In this document: in pieces, positions 46,891 through 55,205 of the stretch
How positions within the stretch are numbered: position 1 is the stretch's first letter
How the letters are laid out: each line of letters starts with the position of its first letter
DNA from: Dyadobacter tibetensis Y620-1
GTDB taxonomy: Bacteria > Bacteroidota > Bacteroidia > Cytophagales > Spirosomataceae
NCBI RefSeq assembly: GCF_000566685.1
Contig: NZ_AZQN01000003.1
Span: 248,001-312,000 of the forward strand
Direction of reading: 5' to 3'
DNA length: 64,000 nucleotides
Made by a program: the position numbers and the translations under genes
The notes under the pieces: model-generated
The model's database searches: none
Seen by the model: the letters and a program-made list of their open reading frames with translations, nothing else
What the model was told of the DNA's origin: nothing

Positions 46891-48213
46891 TTAATGTTGA
46901 ATAATATTTTTTCCTACGCCTTCCAGGGACATCCCTTTGGTTTCGGGCATCATGCGCCAGACAAAAATTAATTGTAATACCATCATCAGAGCGAAAAAGG
47001 TGAAAGTGGGCCCGCCGCCAAAATACTCGGCGATGATAGGAAAGGAAAAGGCAATCAGGGCGGCCATAATCCAGTGGGTGAAGCTTCCCAGCGCTTGCCC
47101 ATGAGCACGGACTTCATTGGGAAAGATTTCCGATATAAATACCCAAATAACGGCACCCTGTGAGAAGGCAAAAAATGCTATATACAAGAAGAGAAAGAGG
47201 GGTACACCCGAAAAGTCGCCGATGTAAAAGGCCCTTGCCACTAAAGCTAGGGTTATAATAAGTCCTACTGAACCTATTGCCATTAGAGTCCGTCGGCCGA
47301 ATCGATCAATAAAATTAATGGCAATCAGAGTAAATGTGAAGTTTACGAATCCTACTCCAGCGGAAGACAAAAATGCAGCCTTGGTACCCAGTCCGGTCAT
47401 TTCGAAAATCCGGGGACTGTAATAGATAATGGCGTTGATTCCAGAGACTTGATTGAATACAGCAAAAAGGATAGCCAGACTCACAGGGGTTTTATATTGT
47501 TCCGAAAACAACCTTGCCTTCGGATGGGCTTTCGTGGCTTCTGATGATCGAAGAATGTCCTGTAAAATTTGCTCACTATTGGCTTCATCAATGCGCTGCA
47601 AAATATGACGGGCCTGATCGATCATTCCCTTTTTAACGACCAGCCATCTCGGACTCTCTGGGACATATAGTAATGCCACCAGAAAAACGATAGAAGGTAG
47701 TGCCTCTATCCCTAACATCCATCGCCAGGCATTGTCGCCCAGACCCTGCATAAAGTAGTTGGAGAAATAAGCAATCAAGATCCCAAAGACCACATTGAAC
47801 TGAAATAATCCTACCATTTTACCTCGGGACCGGGCCGGGGAAATTTCGGAAATATATAAGGGTGCGGCCACTGAAGATGCTCCCACTCCTAAGCCCCCAA
47901 GGAAGCGAAATGCGATAAAGCTGTACCAATCCATTGCCAATGCAGACCCTAGGGCTGAGATTAGGTAGAGTATGGCGATCCATATTAAAACTTTCTTACG
48001 ACCAAAGCGATCCGTAGGAATACCCCCCAGCATGGCTCCTATTACGGTTCCTATTAGGGCAATGGAGACCGTAAAGCCATGGGCTACAGGGGAAAGGTCC
48101 CACAAAGCCTGTATAGCTTTTTCTGCGCCAGAAATTACTGCCGTGTCGAAACCGAAAAGGAAGCCCCCTAGAGCTACTGTGATTGACCAGATTAGTACCT
48201 TACTCTTTTTCAT
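46891..48213 (-). CDS. Sugar porter family MFS transporter, probable fructose importer
   Basis: 440 aa with twelve helices. Sugar porter signatures are DRFGRRT/DRFGRKKV loops after helices 2 and 8, PESPRWLV at the end of helix 6, and PETKGMSLE at the C-terminus. It is a proton-linked monosaccharide importer of the inner membrane. In this locus the cargo should be fructose released by the GH32 enzyme. It is the first gene of the porter-kinase-susC-susD-GH32 transcript, with a -7 box 23 bases upstream. Confidence 0.92.
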   Translation of the reverse strand: MKKSKVLIWSITVALGGFLFGFDTAVISGAEKAIQALWDLSPVAHGFTVSIALIGTVIGAMLGGIPTDRFGRKKVLIWIAILYLISALGSALAMDWYSFIAFRFLGGLGVGASSVAAPLYISEISPARSRGKMVGLFQFNVVFGILIAYFSNYFMQGLGDNAWRWMLGIEALPSIVFLVALLYVPESPRWLVVKKGMIDQARHILQRIDEANSEQILQDILRSSEATKAHPKARLFSEQYKTPVSLAILFAVFNQVSGINAIIYYSPRIFEMTGLGTKAAFLSSAGVGFVNFTFTLIAINFIDRFGRRTLMAIGSVGLIITLALVARAFYIGDFSGVPLFLFLYIAFFAFSQGAVIWVFISEIFPNEVRAHGQALGSFTHWIMAALIAFSFPIIAEYFGGGPTFTFFALMMVLQLIFVWRMMPETKGMSLEGVGKNIIQH

Positions 48214-48480
48214 GTTGTAGTTCTGATATTTTTGTCAAAACTACGATGGAAGGGTGCTTTGAATAACTAAATATTATCTCAAAAAAGTTAAACTTTGATA
48301 CTGTTGGTTCGAGTGGCTTTAATCTATTGTATTACAAATAGTTATCACTATTAGGGGGTAAAGTATTAAGATTTATACTTTCGATTTTGAAACAACTTTA
48401 TTAAATATTGATACATTTTCTGAGCAGGCTCTAAGCTAAAATGGAATTATGAAGGGACAGAATGATAAAAAACTCCGTAT
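48214..48480 (-). promoter_or_regulatory. Promoter region of the fructan operon
   Basis: 267 bases between the sensor gene and the porter gene, AT-rich and without a gene. On the minus strand TAGTTTTG (48236-48243) matches TAnnTTTG exactly and would start the operon transcript about 15 bases before the porter ATG. The sensor/regulator should bind upstream of it, roughly 48270-48400. I could not identify a repeated motif there with confidence. Confidence 0.5.
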
Positions 48481-51225
48481 TTAACTCTTTTTGTATTCCA
48501 TGGGCGTTTGTTGGAAACGATTTTTAAAGGCGGTGGAAAAGTAAGTAGGAGAAGAGAAGCCTACCTTATAGGCCACATCAGCAATGGTGTACTCCTCACG
48601 GCGCAATAAAAATCGAGCCTTATTTAGTCTCGACTCCTGCAAATATTCATTCACACTCATACCTAGGAGGGCTTTTACTTTTCTATATAATTGCACTCTC
48701 GACATGCCTAAGGCGGTGGCTATATCTTCTACACTCAATTCCGATTGTGCAAAATGCTCTTCTATATAGGCCGTGAATTGAGTAATGAATTTTTTGTCTA
48801 ACTTCTTAGGGACTATAGTGCCGCTATGCTCAATGGGAAGTTCACTGCTATAATGTTCCCGAAGAAGAATCCTGTTTTTCAATAAAGTCTTAACCGTTTC
48901 GGCCACCAATTGTAAATTAAAAGGTTTAATGATATAGCTATCTACCCCGGTTTTAATTCCGGCGATCTGCTGCTCTAAACCGCTTTGGGCCGTGAGAAGC
49001 ATGATGGGAATATGAGAGGTTCGAAAATCAGTTTTCAGCGTTTGGGCCAGGCTTAAGCCATCTTTTCCTGGAAGCATTATATCACTGATTATTAAGTCGG
49101 GTATATGGTCGAACGCCAATTTTAAGCCTTCTTCTCCGGTGGAGGCTATCCATATGTCATACTCAGGCTGCAGTTTCTGGGCTAATAATCCGCTGACTTC
49201 TTTATGGTCTTCGATGATGAGTATCGATTGCTCCCTACCCTTTACTGACGGGGTATCTATAGCCCATTCTATATCATTTTCCGGCAGATCCATTTCTTCC
49301 ATATGAGGAAATTCACCTTGGGAAAAAGCAGGAACCCCGTTTTGATTAACTTTTTCTGGTCTCAGTGGAAGCAGAATAGTAAAAGATGTCTCTTCGGATG
49401 GTGTACTATGGGCTTCAATGCTACCACCATGCAAGGAAACTAGCTCTTTAGATAGGGCTAATCCCAGGCCGGTCCCTAAGGTTTTGTAGCTCCCTGAACC
49501 CTGATAAAAAACTTCGAAGATATGTTCTAAATCGGAAGCGGTCATTCCCGGGCCATTATCTTCTATACGGCACTCGAATTGCTCATCTTCGGTTCGACGT
49601 ACAAAAATATAAATTCGCCCACCTTTAGGGACAAATTTGAAGGCGTTTGATAATATGTTAAAAATAATTTTGTCGAACATGCCCGGATCGAACCATACCA
49701 TAATTTCCTTTTCGGAGGTAACCAACTGAAAATCTATCTTTTGTTTCTGAGCCAGCCGCTCGAAGGAGTTCATGATCTGTCTTAAAAATGCCACTATATC
49801 TTGTGAATTTCCATGAACCTGCATTTTGCTGCTTTCCAGTTTTCGAAAATCCATAACCTGATTTACAAGACGTAGCAGGCGCAGGGTGTTAACTCGAACC
49901 AAAGAAAGTTCTCTTTGAATAGCTGGATAACCAGGTAGGGGTTGCGAAAGCAAATCCTCTATGGGTGCCAGGATGAGCGTTAATGGAGTACGAAATTCAT
50001 GGCTGATATTCGTAAAAAATTTAAGCTTTGTCTCGTGTTCTTGATCCGCCTGGAGAGCCAGTTGTTCAATCCTATTCTTTTGACTACGAATTTCGGCATT
50101 TTGAAGTCCCAGCATATGATTGATCTTACGATTTTCCTTTAAAGAATAGAAAGAAATGATACCGAAGACAAGGGCCAGAATGAGCGAAATTGATACGCCA
50201 TATATGACTAGGGTTTGGTTTTTGGAGATGATTTGTTGTTGCTCGATTTTTTGCTGGCGACGTTCAATATCTTTTTGCTGTGCTAATACTTTGGTATTTT
50301 GAAGCTTCATCATCCTGACGTTGGATGAGTCGATGGCCGTGATGGGAAGTATTTGCTTGCGCTCAAACGCTTTTTTTTGAAGAATTGCCATGGCTGTAGC
50401 AATAGCCTCTTCTCCTCCCGTTGGGTATAATATAGTCGCATCAATTTTACCCTGATCCACAAGGTCGACTCCTCCCAGGGGCTTCATGAGCCCGTCCACA
50501 CCAATGATCTTAACTTTTTCTGAAAGGCCAAGGGCTTCGCAGACGGCATAAGCCGTTAAGGCTCGGCGATCATTTTGGCAAAAAATAAGGTCAATATCTG
50601 GGTGGCTGCTGAGGTATTCGCGGAGTGGCTTGGTTAGGTCTCGCTTCTCCCAATTCCCATTCAATTTCTTAACCAATTGTATCTGAGGAATGGGGGAGAT
50701 AGCTTGAAGAAAGCCCCGATGCCTATCCAGATCAACGGACGATCCGGGCAGTTCGCTGATCTCCAGAATATTCCCCTTCCCTTTAAGCAGATTTCTGGCA
50801 TAGTCCCCTGCCAAAGCACCGACCTCCCGGTTATCCGCCCCTACATAGGCAGTAAATTGCTCCGAATTAGTCTGCCTATCCAGTATAACGACGGGAATAC
50901 CCCGATGATAGGCTCGCTCTACTGCCGGGGTGATCGGAGCTGATTCATTGGGAGAGACAATTAGCAAATCTACTTTTTGTTCGATAAGCTGGTCTATTTG
51001 ACTGATCTGTGTTTCTGTACGGCCATTGGCATCTTTCATCACCAGGGAAACTTCGGGATAGAATGAGAGCTCACGACCCATTCCTTCGACCATGGTTTTT
51101 CGCCAGTCATCGGCATTGGTGCATTGAGAAAAACCAATAGTATATCGTGCCGGCTCTTTGTCGGAGCAGCCTGTTAGTAAAACTAAGGAGATAAATAATA
51201 TGAATATGTATCGGATGCTGGGCAT
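48481..51225 (-). CDS. Hybrid two-component sensor/regulator with sugar-binding-protein input (fructose sensor type)
   Basis: 914 aa from ATG 51225, whose N-terminus is a lipoprotein-like signal ending VLLTGC. Residues about 28-310 form a type I periplasmic sugar-binding domain (YTIGFSQCTNADDWRKTM, VVILDRQ, FCQNDRRALTAY). A helix (LVIYGVSISLILALVFGII) follows, then HisKA with FFTNISHEFRTPLTL, HATPase with DNGPGM and GTGLGLAL, REC with phospho-acceptor Asp in LIISDIMLPGKDG, and an AraC-type HTH at the C-terminus. The layout matches the Bacteroides fructose-sensing regulator BT1754 and not the propeller-type HTCS. It should activate the adjacent fructan operon. Confidence 0.93.
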   Translation of the reverse strand: MPSIRYIFILFISLVLLTGCSDKEPARYTIGFSQCTNADDWRKTMVEGMGRELSFYPEVSLVMKDANGRTETQISQIDQLIEQKVDLLIVSPNESAPITPAVERAYHRGIPVVILDRQTNSEQFTAYVGADNREVGALAGDYARNLLKGKGNILEISELPGSSVDLDRHRGFLQAISPIPQIQLVKKLNGNWEKRDLTKPLREYLSSHPDIDLIFCQNDRRALTAYAVCEALGLSEKVKIIGVDGLMKPLGGVDLVDQGKIDATILYPTGGEEAIATAMAILQKKAFERKQILPITAIDSSNVRMMKLQNTKVLAQQKDIERRQQKIEQQQIISKNQTLVIYGVSISLILALVFGIISFYSLKENRKINHMLGLQNAEIRSQKNRIEQLALQADQEHETKLKFFTNISHEFRTPLTLILAPIEDLLSQPLPGYPAIQRELSLVRVNTLRLLRLVNQVMDFRKLESSKMQVHGNSQDIVAFLRQIMNSFERLAQKQKIDFQLVTSEKEIMVWFDPGMFDKIIFNILSNAFKFVPKGGRIYIFVRRTEDEQFECRIEDNGPGMTASDLEHIFEVFYQGSGSYKTLGTGLGLALSKELVSLHGGSIEAHSTPSEETSFTILLPLRPEKVNQNGVPAFSQGEFPHMEEMDLPENDIEWAIDTPSVKGREQSILIIEDHKEVSGLLAQKLQPEYDIWIASTGEEGLKLAFDHIPDLIISDIMLPGKDGLSLAQTLKTDFRTSHIPIMLLTAQSGLEQQIAGIKTGVDSYIIKPFNLQLVAETVKTLLKNRILLREHYSSELPIEHSGTIVPKKLDKKFITQFTAYIEEHFAQSELSVEDIATALGMSRVQLYRKVKALLGMSVNEYLQESRLNKARFLLRREEYTIADVAYKVGFSSPTYFSTAFKNRFQQTPMEYKKS

Positions 51226-51516
51226 AAGAGCTGGGGGCATTTAAATCAAACATTTATCCACGAAACATGGCTACTCCTAGCTCTTTCGTTTGTGTGGCGG
51301 GTGCTCGGTTTTGTAATTTACAAATTAAACTACCTTTTGACTAAATAGGTGATTGGCAAAAGCATAATTCGAAATTTAAATTTATCAGAATATCTGGCTA
51401 ATTCTAGTCATTTGGTATTTATGTTTAAAAAAGTTGGATTTAAAATAGGGGGAGGGTGGTCTTATTGCCGTCTATTATCATACCTTAACTGTGGGAACCA
51501 CGCAATAATCTATCTC
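51226..51516. other. Divergent intergenic region, sensor gene / Gfo-Idh gene
   Basis: 291 bases. An open frame on the plus strand runs back to GTG 51349, but its N-terminal part has no family match and would hide the Tat signal, so I treat it as non-coding. No exact -7 box was found; TACCTTTT at about 51330 is one base off. Confidence 0.4.
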
Positions 51517-52824
51517 ATGAATGAAGATCAATCTGTTTCGAGAAGAAAGTTTTTAAAGAATACCACAGGTGCTGCCCTGGCACTTACCGTACCTTATTTC
51601 GTGCCTAGTTCGGCCTTTGGGGCCAATGATCGGGTACGTGTTGCGGTATTAGGAGTTAATGGACGAGGGCAAAACCATATCAGCGGATTTAATGCCTTAA
51701 AGAATGTGGAAGTAGCCACCTTGTGCGATCCCGACAATAATATTTTGCAAACACGTGCGAAGGAGTTTAAAGCGAAAACGGGCAAAACAGTCAGAACAGA
51801 AAATGATTTGCGAAAGGTTTTTGACGACAAATCAATTGATGCGGTAAGTATTGCAACTCCTAATCACTGGCATGCACTTTCCATGATCTGGGCGTGCCAG
51901 GCTGGAAAAGATGTATATGTAGAGAAACCTGGCTCTCATCATTTTGACGAGGGACGTAAAATGATCGATGCTCAAAAAAAATACAAACGGGTGGTGCAAC
52001 ATGGCGTGCAACTCCGGAGCTCGGCTGCCTTGCAGGAGGCTGTGAAGCACCTGCACGATGGGTTGATAGGTAAGGTTTATATGGCTCGAGGCCTGGTTTA
52101 TAAGTGGAGACCAGACCTTGGAGATAAGGGGGTAACGAAGGTGCCCGACGGATTGGATTATGACCTCTGGACGGGACCGGCCGAGATGAAACCCTTTTCG
52201 GAGAACTATGTGCATTATAATTGGCACTGGCACTGGAACTATGGCAATGGGGATATTGGCAACCAGGGTATTCACGAGACGGATATGTGTTTATGGGGCC
52301 TGGGATTAGATACATTTCCTGAAAAGATCACTTCGGCAGGAGGCAAATTTCTCTGGGATGATGCCAAGGAAACTCCCGAATTATTGTCCTCCTCATATAT
52401 CTATCCTAAAGAGAAAAAAATTATAGAATTTGAAGTCCGTCCCTGGATGACCAACCTGGAAGACGGTGTGGGAATAGGCAATATTTTTTATGGCTCTGAA
52501 GGCTATATGGTCATAAAAGGCTATGATTATTACGAAACATTCCTGGGAAAAGACCGAAAGCCTGGCCCGTCCCGTAAGGCGGGGGGAGACCATTTTAAGA
52601 ACTTTATAGATGCGGTAGTAGCCCAGGACCCTTCTATGGTTAATGGCCCCGTCGAAACAGTACACCTTTCTTCTGGACTGGCGCACTTGGGGAATATTGC
52701 ATACCGCACGGGTCGAGCCCTTACCTTCGATCCTGTTCAAGAAAAATTTGTAGGGGATAGTGATGCAGACACCTATCTGAAGCGCAAATATCGCAGCCCC
52801 TTTTCAATACCAGATAAAGTTTAA
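51517..52824 (+). CDS. Tat-exported Gfo/Idh/MocA family oxidoreductase
   Basis: 435 aa from ATG 51517. The N-terminus has a twin-arginine signal: SRRKFLKNTTGAALALTV followed by SSAFG. The Rossmann fold begins RVRVAVLGVNGRGQNH, with CDPDNN next, and the catalytic-type motif is EKPGSHHFDEGRKM (Glu-Lys-Pro). GNQGIHETDMCLWGLG marks the C-terminal domain. These enzymes oxidise or epimerise sugars with tightly bound NAD(P), and exported members act on periplasmic glycans or cyclitols. The substrate is unknown. It is divergent from the fructan sensor but not obviously part of that locus. Confidence 0.92.
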   Translation: MNEDQSVSRRKFLKNTTGAALALTVPYFVPSSAFGANDRVRVAVLGVNGRGQNHISGFNALKNVEVATLCDPDNNILQTRAKEFKAKTGKTVRTENDLRKVFDDKSIDAVSIATPNHWHALSMIWACQAGKDVYVEKPGSHHFDEGRKMIDAQKKYKRVVQHGVQLRSSAALQEAVKHLHDGLIGKVYMARGLVYKWRPDLGDKGVTKVPDGLDYDLWTGPAEMKPFSENYVHYNWHWHWNYGNGDIGNQGIHETDMCLWGLGLDTFPEKITSAGGKFLWDDAKETPELLSSSYIYPKEKKIIEFEVRPWMTNLEDGVGIGNIFYGSEGYMVIKGYDYYETFLGKDRKPGPSRKAGGDHFKNFIDAVVAQDPSMVNGPVETVHLSSGLAHLGNIAYRTGRALTFDPVQEKFVGDSDADTYLKRKYRSPFSIPDKV

Positions 52825-53187
52825 GTAGATGTTAATTTGATGTGTGTAATCTCAATTTGAGCCCAGTCGATTGTCTGGGCTCAAATTTTATAGGCATTAC
52901 TCTACTATACTTGCCTTCATGATGCAGTGCTTGTAAAGCAAACTCAAATATTTGCAGGCAGCTCCTTTGTTTACCACTTACCTGTATGCATCTCTGTTGG
53001 GAGGATGTCGAATATTCCATGAGCTGAGGCATATTAACAACTTCAGCAAGAGGAATTCCCTTGACCTTCTGATAATTCGAAGATATTTTTTTGAAAATGG
53101 TGCAAATAAAACTTTGACAATTGAGTGACAAAGTGGGGTGTTAATGGTCTGAGTTAACATATCATACACACACTTATCATTTTCATC
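52825..53187. other. Gene-free region with terminator, before the OmpA gene
   Basis: 363 bases. The left part holds the 52854-52887 hairpin. A 99-codon open frame on the minus strand (52832-53131) has a TTG start, overlaps the terminator and matches nothing I know. The right part should contain the promoter of the OmpA-HhH cassette, but no exact -7 box is visible. Confidence 0.45.
52854..52887 (+). terminator. Terminator after the Gfo/Idh gene
   Basis: AATTTGAGCCCAG (52854-52866) pairs perfectly with CTGGGCTCAAATT (52875-52887) around an 8-base loop, then TTA. It lies 30 bases past the stop codon. Confidence 0.75.
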
Positions 53188-54087
53188 ATGTCGAAAAATA
53201 ATACCTTCTGGTGGCTATTGTTGTTTGGATGGATAGGCGCCGCAACCTGGTGGCATAATTGTCATATTAAGTTTCTTTGTGACGAGTCCTTCCTCCCTAC
53301 CACGCACCTCGCCTCCACAGACAGTTATCCCGAATTTAAAATTAATGACGGGGCATCATTTTCTGTTAATTCCGTTTCAAATTTCGGCTTTGCCCGTTCG
53401 GGATCTGTTCCTCAGATTTTACCCATAAAGCCTCAGCTAGACTCATTGGTAGCTTATTTAAATCGTAACCCTTCCAAGCGGATAGAATTGAAGGGGTATT
53501 ATCATACCGCGGAAAGTAACCCTGGCACTTGGCCCAACTTGGGTATAGCAAGAGCCGAAGCGATGAAAGCTTGGTTTGTAGAAATGGGCATAGACGGCAA
53601 TCGAATATCAACAGCAGGTGTTCTTCACGAGGAACTCGTTTTTGAGGCCGATTCATTGCGAGGTGGTTTGGAGATTGGTTTTGTAAATCCCCAAGAAGCT
53701 AGTTTCGGGACAGAAAAGGAACTTGCAGACCAGCAAAAATTTGGCAGCATTTTTGAGCCGCTGGACCTTTATTTTAGTACTGGCAGTAGTCAATATATCA
53801 GAAATGCCGACAACGAATCATTCGTTGAGCATGCCATGGCGTATTTGAAGGATCATCCCGACAAGAAATTATTACTTATAGGACACACCGATAATACGGG
53901 TAATGAGGCTTCCAATTTGAGCCTATCCCGGCGCCGTGCCGAAGCAGTGAAACAGGTTCTGGTACAACGGGGGATGGCTCGGGAACAGATAGCAATAGAG
54001 GGTAAAGGGCAGCAACAACCGAAAGCCGATAATAATACGCCCAGAGGTCGTTCGATCAACCGACGTTGCTCCATTATCGTTCAATAA
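53188..54087 (+). CDS. Membrane-anchored protein with two OmpA-like domains
   Basis: 299 aa. An N-terminal hydrophobic segment (FWWLLLFGWIGAATWW, residues 7-22) acts as signal or anchor; no lipobox. Residues about 60-165 form a degenerate OmpA-like domain (LVAYLNRNPSKRIELKGYYH, LGIARAEAMKAWFVEMGI). Residues about 185-299 form a complete OmpA peptidoglycan-binding domain (FSTGSSQYIRNAD, GHTDNTGNEASNLSLSRRRA, NNTPRGRSINRRCSI). The second should bind diaminopimelate; in the first, the Asp/Arg binding positions look altered. It is the first gene of the OmpA-HhH-HhH cassette, 29 bases before the next gene. Confidence 0.85.
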   Translation: MSKNNTFWWLLLFGWIGAATWWHNCHIKFLCDESFLPTTHLASTDSYPEFKINDGASFSVNSVSNFGFARSGSVPQILPIKPQLDSLVAYLNRNPSKRIELKGYYHTAESNPGTWPNLGIARAEAMKAWFVEMGIDGNRISTAGVLHEELVFEADSLRGGLEIGFVNPQEASFGTEKELADQQKFGSIFEPLDLYFSTGSSQYIRNADNESFVEHAMAYLKDHPDKKLLLIGHTDNTGNEASNLSLSRRRAEAVKQVLVQRGMAREQIAIEGKGQQQPKADNNTPRGRSINRRCSIIVQ

Positions 54088-54116
54088 TTTTTCTTAACAT
54101 TTAACCATACACGGAT

Positions 54117-54614
54117 ATGTTTCAATTAAATCCACATGGGTTGACAGATGCCTGGTGGCAGCATTTACTAATGATCGTTGTTGCGACGCTTTTGGGTTAT
54201 ATTATAGGCTTTCGTTCCAGAAAACCGGAAGAAGATATACAAGAACAGGAACTCCTGCGACTCAGCAATGTCCTTGAACATTGCAAACGGGGTTTAACTG
54301 CCCAAATACCCAGGGCTGTTCACATGTCTCCAAAGAAGACGACCCAGGCCGATACATCCAGAGAGGACCTGAAGGTAATAGAGGGGATAGGTCCTAAGAT
54401 AGAAAGAATTTTGAACCATGCGGGGATAAACAACCTGTATCAACTCGCTACGGCATCTACTGATCAGCTAAAAGAGATTTTAGCCGACGCTGGTCCAAAA
54501 TTCCGTATGCACGACCCTAGTACCTGGGCTCAGCAGGCCCTGATGGCGCATCAGGGTAAGTGGGAGGAATTAAAGGCTTGGCAAGACGAATTGATAGGGG
54601 GAAAACCCGAGTAA
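54117..54614 (+). CDS. Membrane-anchored helix-hairpin-helix protein A
   Basis: 165 aa. One transmembrane helix (residues about 16-32, HLLMIVVATLLGYIIGF) is followed by basic RSRK, so the rest should be cytoplasmic. A short linker leads to a helix-hairpin-helix domain at about 84-125 (DLKVIEGIGPKIERILNHAG). The tail holds a conserved block (MHDPSTWAQQALMAHQGKW). The GIGPK hairpin type contacts DNA backbone in many repair proteins and ribosomal or nuclease relatives; here DNA binding is unproven. It is a tandem relative of the next gene and probably co-transcribed with it and the OmpA gene. Confidence 0.8.
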   Translation: MFQLNPHGLTDAWWQHLLMIVVATLLGYIIGFRSRKPEEDIQEQELLRLSNVLEHCKRGLTAQIPRAVHMSPKKTTQADTSREDLKVIEGIGPKIERILNHAGINNLYQLATASTDQLKEILADAGPKFRMHDPSTWAQQALMAHQGKWEELKAWQDELIGGKPE

Positions 54615-54654
54615 TCCAAGCTTAGCCAATTGTTAAAAGTTTAAAATATAGATC

Positions 54655-55140
54655 ATGATAATATTAAATATAAATCCGTTGAGCCAGCCGGTGGCCATTT
54701 CTGAGATGGTGATTATTTTGGCTCTAAGTGCCCTGATAGGTTGGTGGCTCGGAAGGAGAGTGGGTAGGGGGAAGCTGGAGAGGCTGCACAGTGAAGTGTC
54801 CGAACTGCAAATGGCGGTTAGCGATTGCCAGCAGCAAACGGAGGAACGGAAAATTCAAGCCATGGCTGCTGTACCATTTCATGTAGAGGACAACTTAAAA
54901 CTTATAGAAGGCATAGGTCCCATGATCGAAAAACTCCTGAATAATAAGGGCATACACCGGTTCGATCAGTTAGCTGAAATGCATCCCGATAAGATTGCGC
55001 AGATTTTGGTGGCAGCCGACAGTCGCAACCAGATGCACAACCCACATACTTGGCCTGAGCAAGCCGCTTTGGCTCGTGATGGAAAATGGGATGAACTTGG
55101 GGAGCTTCAGGACCGTCTGGACGGCGGTCGGAGACTCTAG
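54655..55140 (+). CDS. Membrane-anchored helix-hairpin-helix protein B
   Basis: 161 aa. A transmembrane helix (about 15-32, ISEMVIILALSALIGWWLG) is followed by RRVGRGK. Next comes a coiled-coil stretch (LERLHSEVSELQMAVSDCQQ), then the helix-hairpin-helix at about 80-120 (NLKLIEGIGPMIEKLLNNKG) and the tail MHNPHTWPEQAALARDGKW. Domain order and tail match protein A, so the pair arose by duplication. The start ATG at 54655 is the only reasonable one. Function unknown; it could tether DNA, or another helical ligand, to the inner membrane. Confidence 0.8.
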   Translation: MIILNINPLSQPVAISEMVIILALSALIGWWLGRRVGRGKLERLHSEVSELQMAVSDCQQQTEERKIQAMAAVPFHVEDNLKLIEGIGPMIEKLLNNKGIHRFDQLAEMHPDKIAQILVAADSRNQMHNPHTWPEQAALARDGKWDELGELQDRLDGGRRL

Positions 55141-55166
55141 GAGATTATAGGGGAGGAATAAAACAG

Positions 55167-55201
55167 AAAAAGGCGTCGAATCTATAAATCGACGCCTTTT
55201 T
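55167..55201. terminator. Bidirectional terminator between HhH cassette and accC
   Basis: AAAAAGGCGTCGA (55167-55179) pairs perfectly with TCGACGCCTTTTT (55189-55201), with T-runs in both directions. It serves the rightward cassette and the leftward fatty-acid operon. Confidence 0.85.
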
Positions 55202-55205
55202 TTAA

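Noticed and set aside
51349..51516. N-terminal extension of the Gfo/Idh gene from GTG 51349
   Set aside because: It would bury the twin-arginine signal in the middle of the protein; the ATG at 51517 fits.
52832..53131. 99-codon open frame on the minus strand between Gfo/Idh and the OmpA gene
   Set aside because: It starts with TTG, overlaps a clear terminator hairpin and contains no recognisable motif; it could be a remnant but I cannot support it.
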